Part shown: positions 53,637 through 61,653 of the stretch, piece by piece
Layout of the letters: every line of letters starts with the position of its first letter
Position numbering within the stretch: position 1 is the stretch's first letter
Source of the DNA: Spirosoma fluviale
Lineage (GTDB): Bacteria; Bacteroidota; Bacteroidia; Cytophagales; Spirosomataceae
Reading direction: 5' to 3'
Assembly: GCF_900230225.1 (NCBI RefSeq)
Contig: NZ_OCNH01000001.1
Coordinates: forward strand, 310,001-374,000
DNA: 64,000 nucleotides
Notes under the pieces: generated by a model
Databases searched by the model: none
Told to the model about the DNA's origin: nothing
What the model saw: only the letters and a program-made list of their open reading frames with translations
Translations under genes and position numbers: made by a program

Positions 53637-53914
53637 CGTTTTTTTGTTTTAAAGTCTGCTTCCCAAAGGAAAACACTTGGTTCGTAAGCTGTTATAACAA
53701 AACATTCACCTAGGTCGTCCTGAGCAATCACAATGTGAATAGGGCGGCCATCTACGAAGGCCAAACGTAGAATACTTGGATAAGGTTTGTCATCCTGATA
53801 GTCTGCAATCGTTTCGCCCGATTTAATAACTTCTATTACTTCAAGTTGAGTGATGTTCCGCTTGAACATTTGTTCAACTGCATGAAGTTTGTAGGTGAGT
53901 TTTGAACAATTCAT
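53633..53914 (-). CDS. DUF4258-family protein, toxin-like
   Basis: The protein has 93 residues. The pattern HAVEQMFKRNITQLEVIEVIKSGETIADYQDDKPYPSILRLAF, then PIHIVIAQDDLGECFVITAYEP, matches DUF4258, a small RelE-like fold in which the His/Arg/Tyr positions are conserved. It starts only 6 bases after the dnaE stop codon, so it is probably expressed with dnaE. It is followed by the YgiT-type partner. Confidence 0.83.
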   Translation of the reverse strand: MNCSKLTYKLHAVEQMFKRNITQLEVIEVIKSGETIADYQDDKPYPSILRLAFVDGRPIHIVIAQDDLGECFVITAYEPSVFLWEADFKTKKR

Positions 53915-53919
53915 ACAGG

Positions 53920-53973
53920 TTTACGCCACCTTACACGTCACGCCGTCCATGGCCTCCAATGATCGAAGCAAGG
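53920..53973. repeat. 54-bp direct repeat, dnaE-internal copy
   Basis: The last 16 codons and stop of dnaE, matching 53340-53393 at all 54 bases. Between the two copies lie 526 bases with just the DUF4258 and YgiT genes. Confidence 0.9.
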
Positions 53974-56900
53974 TATTGGCAGGCGATACTTTCAGCGTTC
54001 GTGCCTGTAAGCTGATTTCGATGCGTTCACTCGGGTCGACTACGTTGAGCGAAAGTGTACAACTGCCCGGATGAGCACTAACAAGCTCGTTGAGTTTGGC
54101 AATAAGCTGAGCAGTTACGGCGTCGAGGGTCAGCGAGACGCGTAGCTCTTTGCAGAATTTCTCCCGCATTTCATTTAGTAACCGGATGCTCGTGGGCTTG
54201 AACTCCAGTTGCTCGGAGCCCCATTTGTTCTGCGTTTTGCCGGTAATATGCAGGAAGCGGCCAACCTCAATATACTGCACCAGCCGGATGTAGTCGTCTC
54301 CAAAAAGGGCCATTTCCAGCGAGGAGTTATAATCCTCAACCTTAAAGATGCAAAATGGATTGCCGCTCTTGGTTACCCGCATCTGTACAGCCGAAACGAT
54401 GCCCCCCACCTTAATTTCAGGCTGTTTCGTCTCGAAAATATTGGCCAGTGTACAGTTGCAGAACCCGTCCATTTCAAGTTTGAACTCATCAAGAGGGTGG
54501 CCCGTGATGTAAAAGCCGACAACGTCTTTCTCAAATTTCAGCTTCTGTATCTGGTTCCATTCTTCCACGATTGGGGCCTTGGGTCGGGCCAGCATGGGTT
54601 CGCCGTTCATCATGGCACCAAACAGCGATTGCTGAGCGGCTGCTTTCTCGGCGTGGTAGTTGTTGGCGTAGCGGATAATCTTGTCCAGAAACGGCGAGGT
54701 GTCGCCCTCGCCCATCTCGAAATACTGCGCCCGGTGGTACTCGTCGATGCTATCGAATGCACCGGCATACGCCAGCGATTCCCACGTCTTCTTGTTCACC
54801 GTCCGTAGGTTAACGCGAATGGCGAAATCGAAGATATCTTTAAAGGGCCCGCCCGCTTTTCGCTCCTCAATAATGGCTTCAACGGCCGCGTCGCCCGCGC
54901 CTTTGATACCGCCCAGCCCAAAGCGGATTTCCCCTTTTTTGTTAACGCCGAAGAACCGTTCGGATTCGTTTACATCCGGACCAAGAACGGGAATGTTTAT
55001 GTTCTTACACTCTTCCATGAAGAATGTAATCTTGTCGATCGTGCCCAGACAGCTTGTGAGTACCGCTGCCATATACTCCGAGCGATAATGCGCTTTGAGG
55101 TAAGCCGTCTGATAGGCGACGAAGGCGTAGCAGGTCGAGTGCGATTTGTTAAAGGCGTACGAGGCAAAGGCTTCCCAGTCGGTCCAGACTTTCTCGCAGA
55201 CTTTCAGGGGCAGGTTATTGGCAGCACAGCCGTCCATGAACTTACCCTTCATTTTGTCGAGCGTGGCTTTGTCTTTCTTACCCATCGCCTTCCGCAGTAC
55301 GTCGGCGTCGCCTTTGGTAAAGTTGCCGAGCTTCTGCGACAGCAGCATCAACTGCTCCTGATATACCGTAATGCCGTAGGTATCAGACAGATACTCCTCC
55401 ATTTCCGGCATGTCGTACTTGACTTCTTCGCGGCCGTGTTTCCGGTTAATGTAGTTCGGAATGTAGGCAATCGGACCCGGACGATAGAGGGCGTTCATGG
55501 CAATGAGGTCACCAAAGCGGTCGGGCTTCAGGTCCTTCATGTGCTTTTTCATGCCGTCGGATTCAAACTGGAACACGGCGTTGGTTTCGCCCCGCTGGAA
55601 GAGTTTGTACGTCTCTTCGTCGTCCAGCGGAATGTCATCAATGGCAATGGTAATGTCGTGGTTCTGCTTGATGAGACGCAGACATTCCTTGATGATGGTA
55701 AGGTTGCGCAACCCCAGAAAGTCCATCTTAATAACGCCCGCATCTTCAATCACTTTACCCTCATACTGGGTAATGATGAGGTTCGTATCTTTTGAGGTCG
55801 ATACCGGCACAATGTCCGACAAATCGCTGGGAGCAATGATGATTCCGGCCGCGTGAAGTCCTGTGTTCCGTACCGTGCCTTCGAGTTTACGGGCCTGTTT
55901 GAGTACCGCCGATACCTTTTCGTAGTCGACAATTCGCATGGCCTGTGCCGCGCTTCGATCGCCCGCTTCCAGGGCTCTCATGCGTTTCACGTTATCCAGT
56001 TCTTCGGGCTGGATAACGTTCGACAGACCGCCCGGCCCCTCCAGCGGGTCTTCAAAAATCCGCTTGAGGGTCATGTTGTAGGTCGGCTTGTCGGGCACGA
56101 GTTTCACGACGGCGTTGGCATCCTGCAAGGGTAAGTCCATTACCCGCGCTACGTCTTTAATGGACGATTTCGAGGCCATGGTACCGTAGGTAACAATCTG
56201 TGCCACCTGCGACTTACCATACTTCTGAACAACATAGTCGATTACCTTCTGACGGCCTTCATCGTCGAAGTCCGTATCGATATCGGGCATCGACTTCCGG
56301 TCGGGGTTCAGGAATCGCTCGAACAGCAGGTCGTACTTGATGGGGTCGATGTTGGTGATACCGGTACAATACGCCACCGCACTACCCGCAGCCGAACCAC
56401 GACCCGGCCCGATCATAACGCCCAGATCGCGACCGGCTTTAATGAAGTCGGCCACGATTAGGAAGTACCCGGCAAATCCCATTGTCCTGATCGTGAACAG
56501 CTCAAAATCAAGGCGTTCCTGAATGTGCGGCAGAATATCGACGTAGCGCTCTTTGGCTCCTTCGTAGGTCAGGTGGCGCAGATACTCCCACTGGTTCAGA
56601 ACGTCGTCGGTATGCTGCTGGAATTCCTTCGGAATCGGGAAGTTGGGCAGCATGATGTCCCGCTTCAGCTTCAGCGTTTCGACCTTGCCGACAATCTCAT
56701 TGGTGTTATCAATGGCTTCGGGCAGGTCTTTGAACAGCGTCGTCATCTCCTGCGTGTTCTTGAAATAGAACTGGTCGCTGAAGAAGGCGAAGCGGGTATT
56801 TTTGGGCATCACATCGTCGTCGCTGAAATCCTTCATCGACGGTGTGCTTTGCTTTTCGTTGGTGTTTACGCACAGCAGAATGTCGTGGGCAACCCAGTCG

Positions 56901-57538
56901 TCCTGATCGACATAGTGCGAATCGTTGGAGGCAATGATCTTCACGTTGTACTTCCGGGCGAACTTGATCAGAACCTCGTTGGCTTTGATCTGGTCGGGAA
57001 TTTCGTGGCGCTGCAACTCAACGTAATAATCTTCGCCGAAGCGGTCGAGCCACCATTTGAACTCGATCTCACCGGCTTCCTCGCCTTTTTTGAGAATCGT
57101 TTTGGGTACCGATGCACCAATGCAGCAGGTAGACGCAATCAGTCCTTCTTTGTACTGGTCGATCAGTGCTTTCGTAACGCGGGGATACTTGCCATATAAC
57201 CCCTCCATATAGCCCAGTGAGCAAAGTTTTGCCAGGTTTTTGTACCCCTGCGCGTTCTTTGCCAGCAACAGCTGGTGGTACCGAACGTCTTTTTGCTCTT
57301 TGGTAAACTGTTTCTTGTGGTGATCTTCCACGACATAGAACTCGCAGCCAACAATGGGCTTGATGCCCTGTTTGCTGGCTTCGGCTACGAACTCGAACAC
57401 CCCGAACATATTGCCGTGATCGGTGATGGCAACGGCCGGCATATTGTCGGCTTTAGCCTTCTTGATCAGCTTCTTAATGTCGGCCTGGCCATCGAGCAGT
57501 GAGTATTGAGTATGGCAGTGAAGATGAGAGAATTGCAT
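53921..57538 (-). CDS. dnaE: DNA polymerase III alpha subunit
   Basis: The protein has 1205 residues from the ATG at 57538 (MQFSHLHCHTQYSLLDG). The longer frame starts with a GTG 10 codons earlier (MNPGSDSSDT) inside a repeat and is rejected. Domains: the PHP domain with its His-rich metal motifs (1-210), the palm with catalytic Asp in SMPDIDTDFDD (near 416), fingers, helix-hairpin-helix, and the OB fold (KVGGIVSAVQMRVTKSGNPFCIFKVED). It is the main replicative polymerase. The C-terminal end is duplicated 580 bases downstream, with a small two-gene module between. Confidence 0.97.
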   Translation of the reverse strand: MQFSHLHCHTQYSLLDGQADIKKLIKKAKADNMPAVAITDHGNMFGVFEFVAEASKQGIKPIVGCEFYVVEDHHKKQFTKEQKDVRYHQLLLAKNAQGYKNLAKLCSLGYMEGLYGKYPRVTKALIDQYKEGLIASTCCIGASVPKTILKKGEEAGEIEFKWWLDRFGEDYYVELQRHEIPDQIKANEVLIKFARKYNVKIIASNDSHYVDQDDWVAHDILLCVNTNEKQSTPSMKDFSDDDVMPKNTRFAFFSDQFYFKNTQEMTTLFKDLPEAIDNTNEIVGKVETLKLKRDIMLPNFPIPKEFQQHTDDVLNQWEYLRHLTYEGAKERYVDILPHIQERLDFELFTIRTMGFAGYFLIVADFIKAGRDLGVMIGPGRGSAAGSAVAYCTGITNIDPIKYDLLFERFLNPDRKSMPDIDTDFDDEGRQKVIDYVVQKYGKSQVAQIVTYGTMASKSSIKDVARVMDLPLQDANAVVKLVPDKPTYNMTLKRIFEDPLEGPGGLSNVIQPEELDNVKRMRALEAGDRSAAQAMRIVDYEKVSAVLKQARKLEGTVRNTGLHAAGIIIAPSDLSDIVPVSTSKDTNLIITQYEGKVIEDAGVIKMDFLGLRNLTIIKECLRLIKQNHDITIAIDDIPLDDEETYKLFQRGETNAVFQFESDGMKKHMKDLKPDRFGDLIAMNALYRPGPIAYIPNYINRKHGREEVKYDMPEMEEYLSDTYGITVYQEQLMLLSQKLGNFTKGDADVLRKAMGKKDKATLDKMKGKFMDGCAANNLPLKVCEKVWTDWEAFASYAFNKSHSTCYAFVAYQTAYLKAHYRSEYMAAVLTSCLGTIDKITFFMEECKNINIPVLGPDVNESERFFGVNKKGEIRFGLGGIKGAGDAAVEAIIEERKAGGPFKDIFDFAIRVNLRTVNKKTWESLAYAGAFDSIDEYHRAQYFEMGEGDTSPFLDKIIRYANNYHAEKAAAQQSLFGAMMNGEPMLARPKAPIVEEWNQIQKLKFEKDVVGFYITGHPLDEFKLEMDGFCNCTLANIFETKQPEIKVGGIVSAVQMRVTKSGNPFCIFKVEDYNSSLEMALFGDDYIRLVQYIEVGRFLHITGKTQNKWGSEQLEFKPTSIRLLNEMREKFCKELRVSLTLDAVTAQLIAKLNELVSAHPGSCTLSLNVVDPSERIEISLQARTLKVSPANTLLRSLEAMDGVTCKVA

Positions 57539-57865
57539 AGTGTCTGAACTGTCTGAACCGGGATTCACCTGATTTTATTGATTTTCAGGATTTCGTTCGT
57601 CTGTAAAAATAGAACAAACTGGCGGGGAACAGGCAACGGGGAGGTGGGAATTTTTAAAAGACCAGGGTAAAAGACTGACTGTGAAAAGACTGTCAAAAAG
57701 GATAAACCAGTTGTTTAACAGCTTGTAAAATGTGCAGTTTTACTTCCGGACATGTGATGATCGTTTTCGTCAGGCCATTCACTCAACTTTCCTGAATAAT
57801 CTAAAATTCTATAAACCCTATAGTGAAACATATGATTTTAGCTGGGTAACAAACCCAATAATCTC
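57539..57865. other. Divergent upstream region of dnaE and the stress gene
   Basis: There is no gene here. The part next to dnaE (57543-57585) is a single arm of the aaccgggatt repeat family. The rest is AT-rich and should hold both promoters; no strong -7 match was seen. Confidence 0.5.
57543..57585. repeat. Repeat-family copy, single arm, upstream of dnaE
   Basis: ctgaaccgggattcacctga... agrees at 31 of 41 bases with the left arm at 48477-48518. No matching partner arm is nearby. It creates an in-frame GTG (MNPGSD) upstream of the true dnaE start. Confidence 0.6.
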
Positions 57866-58378
57866 ATGCAAGCTCAACGCACCCTGAATCCAATTGAACT
57901 GGATAAGCTTAAAGACAAAGTCAAGGACATTCGTATTGCCATGCTGACCACACAGGAGCCGGACGGCGATTTTCATACCCGGCCCATGGCGATGCACGAG
58001 ATCGATCCCGATGGCACCATGTGGTTCTTTACCTATGAAAACTCAAACAAGGTCAGTGAAATCCGCCAGAACGAGCGTATTGCACTGGGTTTTTCGAACC
58101 CCGACTCTGAAGTATATGTCTCTACTTCGGGGTATGCAGAGGTGGTGAAAGACAAAGCCAAAATTGACCAACTGTGGAGCGATTTCCTGAAAACATGGTT
58201 TCCCAATGGCAAAGATGATCCAGAGGTTACGCTGCTCAAAGTGACAACTCATGCCGGTGAATACTGGGATCGGCCGGGGGGTAAAATGGTTAAATTGTTC
58301 GAGATGGCGAAAGGCGCACTAACGGGCGATACGGACAAAACGGGCCGCAACGAGAAATTCGGCGATGAGCCGCAATAA
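57866..58378 (+). CDS. General stress protein 26-like (pyridoxamine phosphate oxidase fold)
   Basis: The protein has 170 residues. The split-barrel flavin fold shows DKLKDKVKDIRIAMLTTQEPDGDFHTRPMAM at its start and GTMWFFTYENSNKVSEIRQNERIALGFSNPDSE. The C-terminus carries WDRPGGKMVKLFEMAKGALTGDTDKTG, typical of the pfam general-stress group that binds FMN or FAD. It is not a full PNPOx because the PLP-site residues are missing. Divergent from dnaE. It ends before a strong hairpin. Confidence 0.88.
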   Translation: MQAQRTLNPIELDKLKDKVKDIRIAMLTTQEPDGDFHTRPMAMHEIDPDGTMWFFTYENSNKVSEIRQNERIALGFSNPDSEVYVSTSGYAEVVKDKAKIDQLWSDFLKTWFPNGKDDPEVTLLKVTTHAGEYWDRPGGKMVKLFEMAKGALTGDTDKTGRNEKFGDEPQ

Positions 58379-58400
58379 GAAGTAAGTAAAGTAGTAGAAG

Positions 58401-58445
58401 AACGGTGCTGGCAGAATGACCTGAAGTCATTCTGCCAGCACCGTT
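58401..58445. terminator. Perfect 20-bp hairpin
   Basis: Arms aacggtgctggcagaatgac and their complement around a 5-base loop, 22 bases after the stress-protein stop. It probably acts as a terminator. Confidence 0.75.
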
Positions 58446-58575
58446 TGGTTTGCAGGGAAAGCGATTTGCCGGAAAATGTTGTTGGTTGCGGTATGGTAGA
58501 ACAAACGGTCTGCGTACTTTGACAAATGACTAAAAGTTAATTTCTACCGGATACATACCGAAAAAAGCATTGTTT

Positions 58576-59379
58576 ATGAAAAGACGTCAGTTCGTGAAAG
58601 CTTCTCTTCTTACTACTTCGGTGGCGAGTGTTCTAGCGCCAATCAATCAGGCGACAGCCGCTACGGATACGCAGCAGAACGCTGCCCCGGAGTTTTATGA
58701 ACTAAGGACGTACACGTTAAAAAACGGTCGGCAACTCAAAATAGTCCAGAATTACTTTCAGCAGGCCGCTATTCCTGCTTACAATCGGCTGGGTAGCAAG
58801 AATGTGGGCGTTTTTACGGAATACCTTTCTCAGGGATTTACCAAACTGTTTGTACTGATACCCTTTACGTCTTTAGATGCCTACCTCAAGATTTCCGATC
58901 AGTTAGCCAGCGATAGCGCCTACCAACAAGCCGGGGCCGAATACCTGAACGCCGAGGCCACCTTGCCCGCCTACGAGCGCATTGAGAGTTCGCTCTTGAA
59001 AGCCTTTTCGAACATGCCCAGGTTGGAACTGCCCGAAAAGAAGGCGCGTATCTTTGAGCTGCGTCGGTATGAAAGTCCCAACGAAACGGCCGGGAAAAAG
59101 AAGATAGAAATGTTCAATCAGGCCGGTGAGATTGCCATTTTTAAGCGGGTAGGCCTTACCCCGGTATTCTTCGGAGAAACGCTGATTGGGCCAATGCGCC
59201 CCAACCTGACGTATATGCTGACGTTCGATGACATGAATGAGCATGATCAGAACTGGAAAGCCTTTGGCGGTGATCCCGAGTGGAAAAAGATAAGCTCCAT
59301 GCCTGAGTACGCAGATGCCAAAATCATCTCGAACATTCACCGGACCTTTCTGATTCCAACGGCTTTTTCGCAGATTTAA
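58576..59379 (+). CDS. NIPSNAP-family protein with twin-arginine leader
   Basis: The protein has 267 residues from the ATG at 58576 (MKRRQFVKASLLTTSVAS). Two tandem NIPSNAP (ferredoxin-like) domains follow: FYELRTYTLKNGRQLKIVQNYFQQAAIPAYNRLGSKNVGVFTEY and the similar IFELRRYESPNETAGKKKIEMFNQAGEIAIFKRVGLTPVFFGET. NIPSNAP proteins are dimeric and of unknown enzymatic role. A secreted double-domain form is frequent in this phylum. It is monocistronic with a hairpin at its end. Confidence 0.88.
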   Translation: MKRRQFVKASLLTTSVASVLAPINQATAATDTQQNAAPEFYELRTYTLKNGRQLKIVQNYFQQAAIPAYNRLGSKNVGVFTEYLSQGFTKLFVLIPFTSLDAYLKISDQLASDSAYQQAGAEYLNAEATLPAYERIESSLLKAFSNMPRLELPEKKARIFELRRYESPNETAGKKKIEMFNQAGEIAIFKRVGLTPVFFGETLIGPMRPNLTYMLTFDDMNEHDQNWKAFGGDPEWKKISSMPEYADAKIISNIHRTFLIPTAFSQI

Positions 59380-59405
59380 CAGGCTCCGATTTTCAGAACG
59401 GGCAA

Positions 59406-59448
59406 GGGTTTCAAGCGCTATACATTCAATATATGGCGCTTGAAACCC
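59406..59448. terminator. Hairpin terminator
   Basis: Arms gggtttcaagcgc / gcgcttgaaaccc face each other across about 17 bases that also pair partly (tata.../...tata). It is shared by the convergent NIPSNAP and GH43 genes. Confidence 0.65.
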
Positions 59449-59470
59449 CTCCTCAATCTACATAAATGCA

Positions 59471-60646
59471 CTACTCACCTTTGCCCTGACCACTCACGTT
59501 AACCCCAGCCGAAGGGAGTTTCTGCGGTGTAGTGGTAGGACCGGCGATCGTTATGATTCCGTTTTTTACCTGCATCCGGTCAATGCAAACAACCCGTTCA
59601 TCGCCGGTTTTGGCGGTTCTGGCGTGGTAGACGCAGAACATTTCTTTGCCATCCGGCGAGTACGTTACGCTGTTGTGCCCCGTACCCGTTACCGAGCCGC
59701 CTTTATCGGTATTTTTCTGTAAAATCGGGTTGTTGGCTGCTTTCTTGAACGGACCCAACGGCGAGGTCGCCGTGGCGTATCCAATGGCATAATTCTGGCC
59801 ACCGAAATGATTGGCCGAATACATAATGTAATACAGGTTGTCTTTTTTGAACGTAACCGAGCCTTCTGTCCAACGGCGGTTTACTTCGCGGGCGGTTACG
59901 GAACGGCTCTCCCACTCCGCCTGTTTGTCGCTCAGGCGAACGGGTGGCCGCAACACCAGCACCGGTTGGCCGATGACGCCGGAAAAGTCGGGTTTGAGTT
60001 CGACACCATACACCCAGCTTTCCTCGATCTCGTTGAACCAGCCGTTCTTTTTGGCCAGATCGGCCACTTCACTTTTGACCGGGTGTTTATAACAGCAACG
60101 CGAAAAATACAAATAGGCTTTTCCGTTAGTATCGAAGAATACGTTGGCATCAATAACGGGATAACCAGGGTCAAAAACGGGTTTGCTGGCCAGGTCGACA
60201 AAAGGGCCGGTGGGTTTGTCCGAGACGGCTACCCCAATCCGGAAATTTTCCAGTTCTTTGGTCGGGTTCACCTTCCATTGAGCACTGTAAAACAGATAGA
60301 ACTTCCCCTTTACTTCATACACCTCCGGTGCCCAGTAGGCACCGCCCCAACCTGCTTTAGGGTCGCTCCATCCGTTTTTGTTGTTATGGAAATAAACCTG
60401 CCCTTCCGCTTTCCAGGTCACCATGTCTTTTGACGAATAAGCCGAAAATCCCTTGTCCGCTCCTCCGCCTGTGCCATACATATAATACATATCCTTTGTA
60501 TGTAAAATATAAGGGTCACCAAACTGGATTGGCAGGGGGTTGGAAAAAGAAGTTTTAGCCGTAGCCCTGTCTTGTGTGGTTTGCGCCACAGAATTGCGTA
60601 AAAACAGGGTGGTAACAATAAAAAACAGGAGCAGTGGTCTTTTCAT
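59471..60646 (-). CDS. Secreted glycoside hydrolase family 43 enzyme
   Basis: The protein has 391 residues from the ATG at 60646 (MKRPLLLFFIVTTLFLRNSVAQ, signal peptide). A five-bladed beta-propeller follows. The three acidic residues expected of GH43 are seen in the strands QFGDPYILHTKDMYYMYG, YPVIDANVFFDTNGKAYLYF and RWTEGSVTFKKDNLYYIMY. TGTGHNSVTYSPDGKEMFCVYHAR is another landmark. GH43 enzymes act on arabinan, xylan or galactan side chains; the exact bond is unknown. No SusC/D pair or other polysaccharide-degradation gene adjoins. Confidence 0.88.
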   Translation of the reverse strand: MKRPLLLFFIVTTLFLRNSVAQTTQDRATAKTSFSNPLPIQFGDPYILHTKDMYYMYGTGGGADKGFSAYSSKDMVTWKAEGQVYFHNNKNGWSDPKAGWGGAYWAPEVYEVKGKFYLFYSAQWKVNPTKELENFRIGVAVSDKPTGPFVDLASKPVFDPGYPVIDANVFFDTNGKAYLYFSRCCYKHPVKSEVADLAKKNGWFNEIEESWVYGVELKPDFSGVIGQPVLVLRPPVRLSDKQAEWESRSVTAREVNRRWTEGSVTFKKDNLYYIMYSANHFGGQNYAIGYATATSPLGPFKKAANNPILQKNTDKGGSVTGTGHNSVTYSPDGKEMFCVYHARTAKTGDERVVCIDRMQVKNGIITIAGPTTTPQKLPSAGVNVSGQGKGE

Positions 60647-61133
60647 GACAATGGTTAATCGTGTAGGCAAAAGCCGCTTGGAAACGGCTTCTATTCGCTG
60701 GTAAACTTATGTATTTTAATTAATGTGTTTGTTATTATATAGATAACGGAAGCTGATTGCTCTCGGGTATGTTGAGTTATGTTTATCCATATCGGCTTGC
60801 TTACGTAAACCCCCCGCATGGGCTCTCAACAAGTCTGTTGGATGTGTGCTAATGTAAAGCAAATTAAAAATGAAAAATAAAGTACGATCTGTTTCATGGC
60901 ACACAATAAACGCGTTTAAACATCGTTTTTAGTCTGTTATCTTTCTTCAAAAGCCCTGGTAAGCTACTTGCCGGGGCTTTTTTGATAGATGGCCTCTGAC
61001 TACGCCGGTTGACTGGTATTTCCTGATCCTGTTAACTTTGGCCTTCTCAAGCTGCCCTATACGCTCGAAACACGGCATGACGTTTGTATAGATAACGCCT
61101 GAACACAACCCATAACACAACTTATTCAAACTC
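60647..61133. other. Gene-poor stretch between GH43 and a lipoprotein gene
   Basis: This is 487 bases. It contains the upstream region of the GH43 gene (minus strand). On the plus strand a candidate -7 (TATCTTTC) near 60938 is followed within ten bases by a terminator-like hairpin (60947-60985). No protein gene longer than about 60 codons is credible here. Confidence 0.5.
60947..60985 (+). terminator. Terminator-like hairpin without an upstream gene
   Basis: Arms tcaaaagccctggtaag / ttgccggggcttttttga pair with two mismatches; a six-T run follows on the plus strand. The nearest plus-strand gene upstream is over 1.5 kb away, so it could end a small RNA or act as a leader attenuator of the gene at 61134. 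Confidence 0.5.
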
Positions 61134-61616
61134 ATGGCTACTCCTTATGCCGTTCGATCTTTTCGAAATATTATTTTGGTTTTAACCATTATTAGCTCGC
61201 TTACCACAGCCTGTAAAAAATCGGGAGGGGCCGATGATGTTGACCCCCGCGATCAATACATTGGTACGTATGAGGGAGGGTACCAAAGTGTGATTCGGTT
61301 TGGTGGTGCCGAGTTAAAACCTGAAACAGGTACAACGACCATAACTGTTACCAAGAGTTCAAATAATAAAGAGATTTACATTGATATTAAAGGCACTCGA
61401 CCGTATCAGGTAACGGCTGAACTGACCGGCACCAGTTTCAACGTAATTGATCGCACCCAGGATCAAATATACGTTCAGGGCACAACCTTTACCGGGCAAT
61501 ACAGTGCTACCGGGGTATTCGATAAAAATCAGTTTGCGATGTCTACAACCACGGAAACGCTTCAGGGGGGTACCGTAATCAGCCGGGCTGAATCAATAAT
61601 GGGTGTAAAAAAATAA
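61134..61616 (+). CDS. Small putative lipoprotein of unknown function
   Basis: The protein has 160 residues with a hydrophobic leader (NIILVLTIISSLTTAC, Cys near residue 27) that looks like a lipobox. The mature part is Gly/Thr-rich and mainly beta: DQYIGTYEGGYQSVIRF then TTTITVTKSSNNKEIYIDI and GTRPYQVTAELTGTSFNVI. The pattern suggests a lipocalin-like or calycin-type small barrel, but no family can be named. It starts 149 bases after the hairpin at 60947 and 37 bases before the beta-lactamase-like gene, so the two may form an operon. Confidence 0.62.
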   Translation: MATPYAVRSFRNIILVLTIISSLTTACKKSGGADDVDPRDQYIGTYEGGYQSVIRFGGAELKPETGTTTITVTKSSNNKEIYIDIKGTRPYQVTAELTGTSFNVIDRTQDQIYVQGTTFTGQYSATGVFDKNQFAMSTTTETLQGGTVISRAESIMGVKK

Positions 61617-61653
61617 CTACATTAGCCCGGATTCCTAACAACTTCCGGTTTGT

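Noticed and set aside
53409..53914. IS element or integron at the dnaE end
   Set aside because: No transposase, integrase, terminal inverted repeats or short target duplication; the 54-bp repeat is part of dnaE itself.
54209..57199. Open frames antisense to dnaE
   Set aside because: Shadows of the real gene; no signal sequence, domain or promoter.
57539..57568. Upstream GTG start of dnaE (MNPGSDSSDT)
   Set aside because: These codons come from an intergenic repeat; the PHP domain begins at MQFSHLHCH.
60716..60904. A 62-codon frame upstream of GH43
   Set aside because: No start context, no domain, and the sequence has the AT-rich look of a promoter region.
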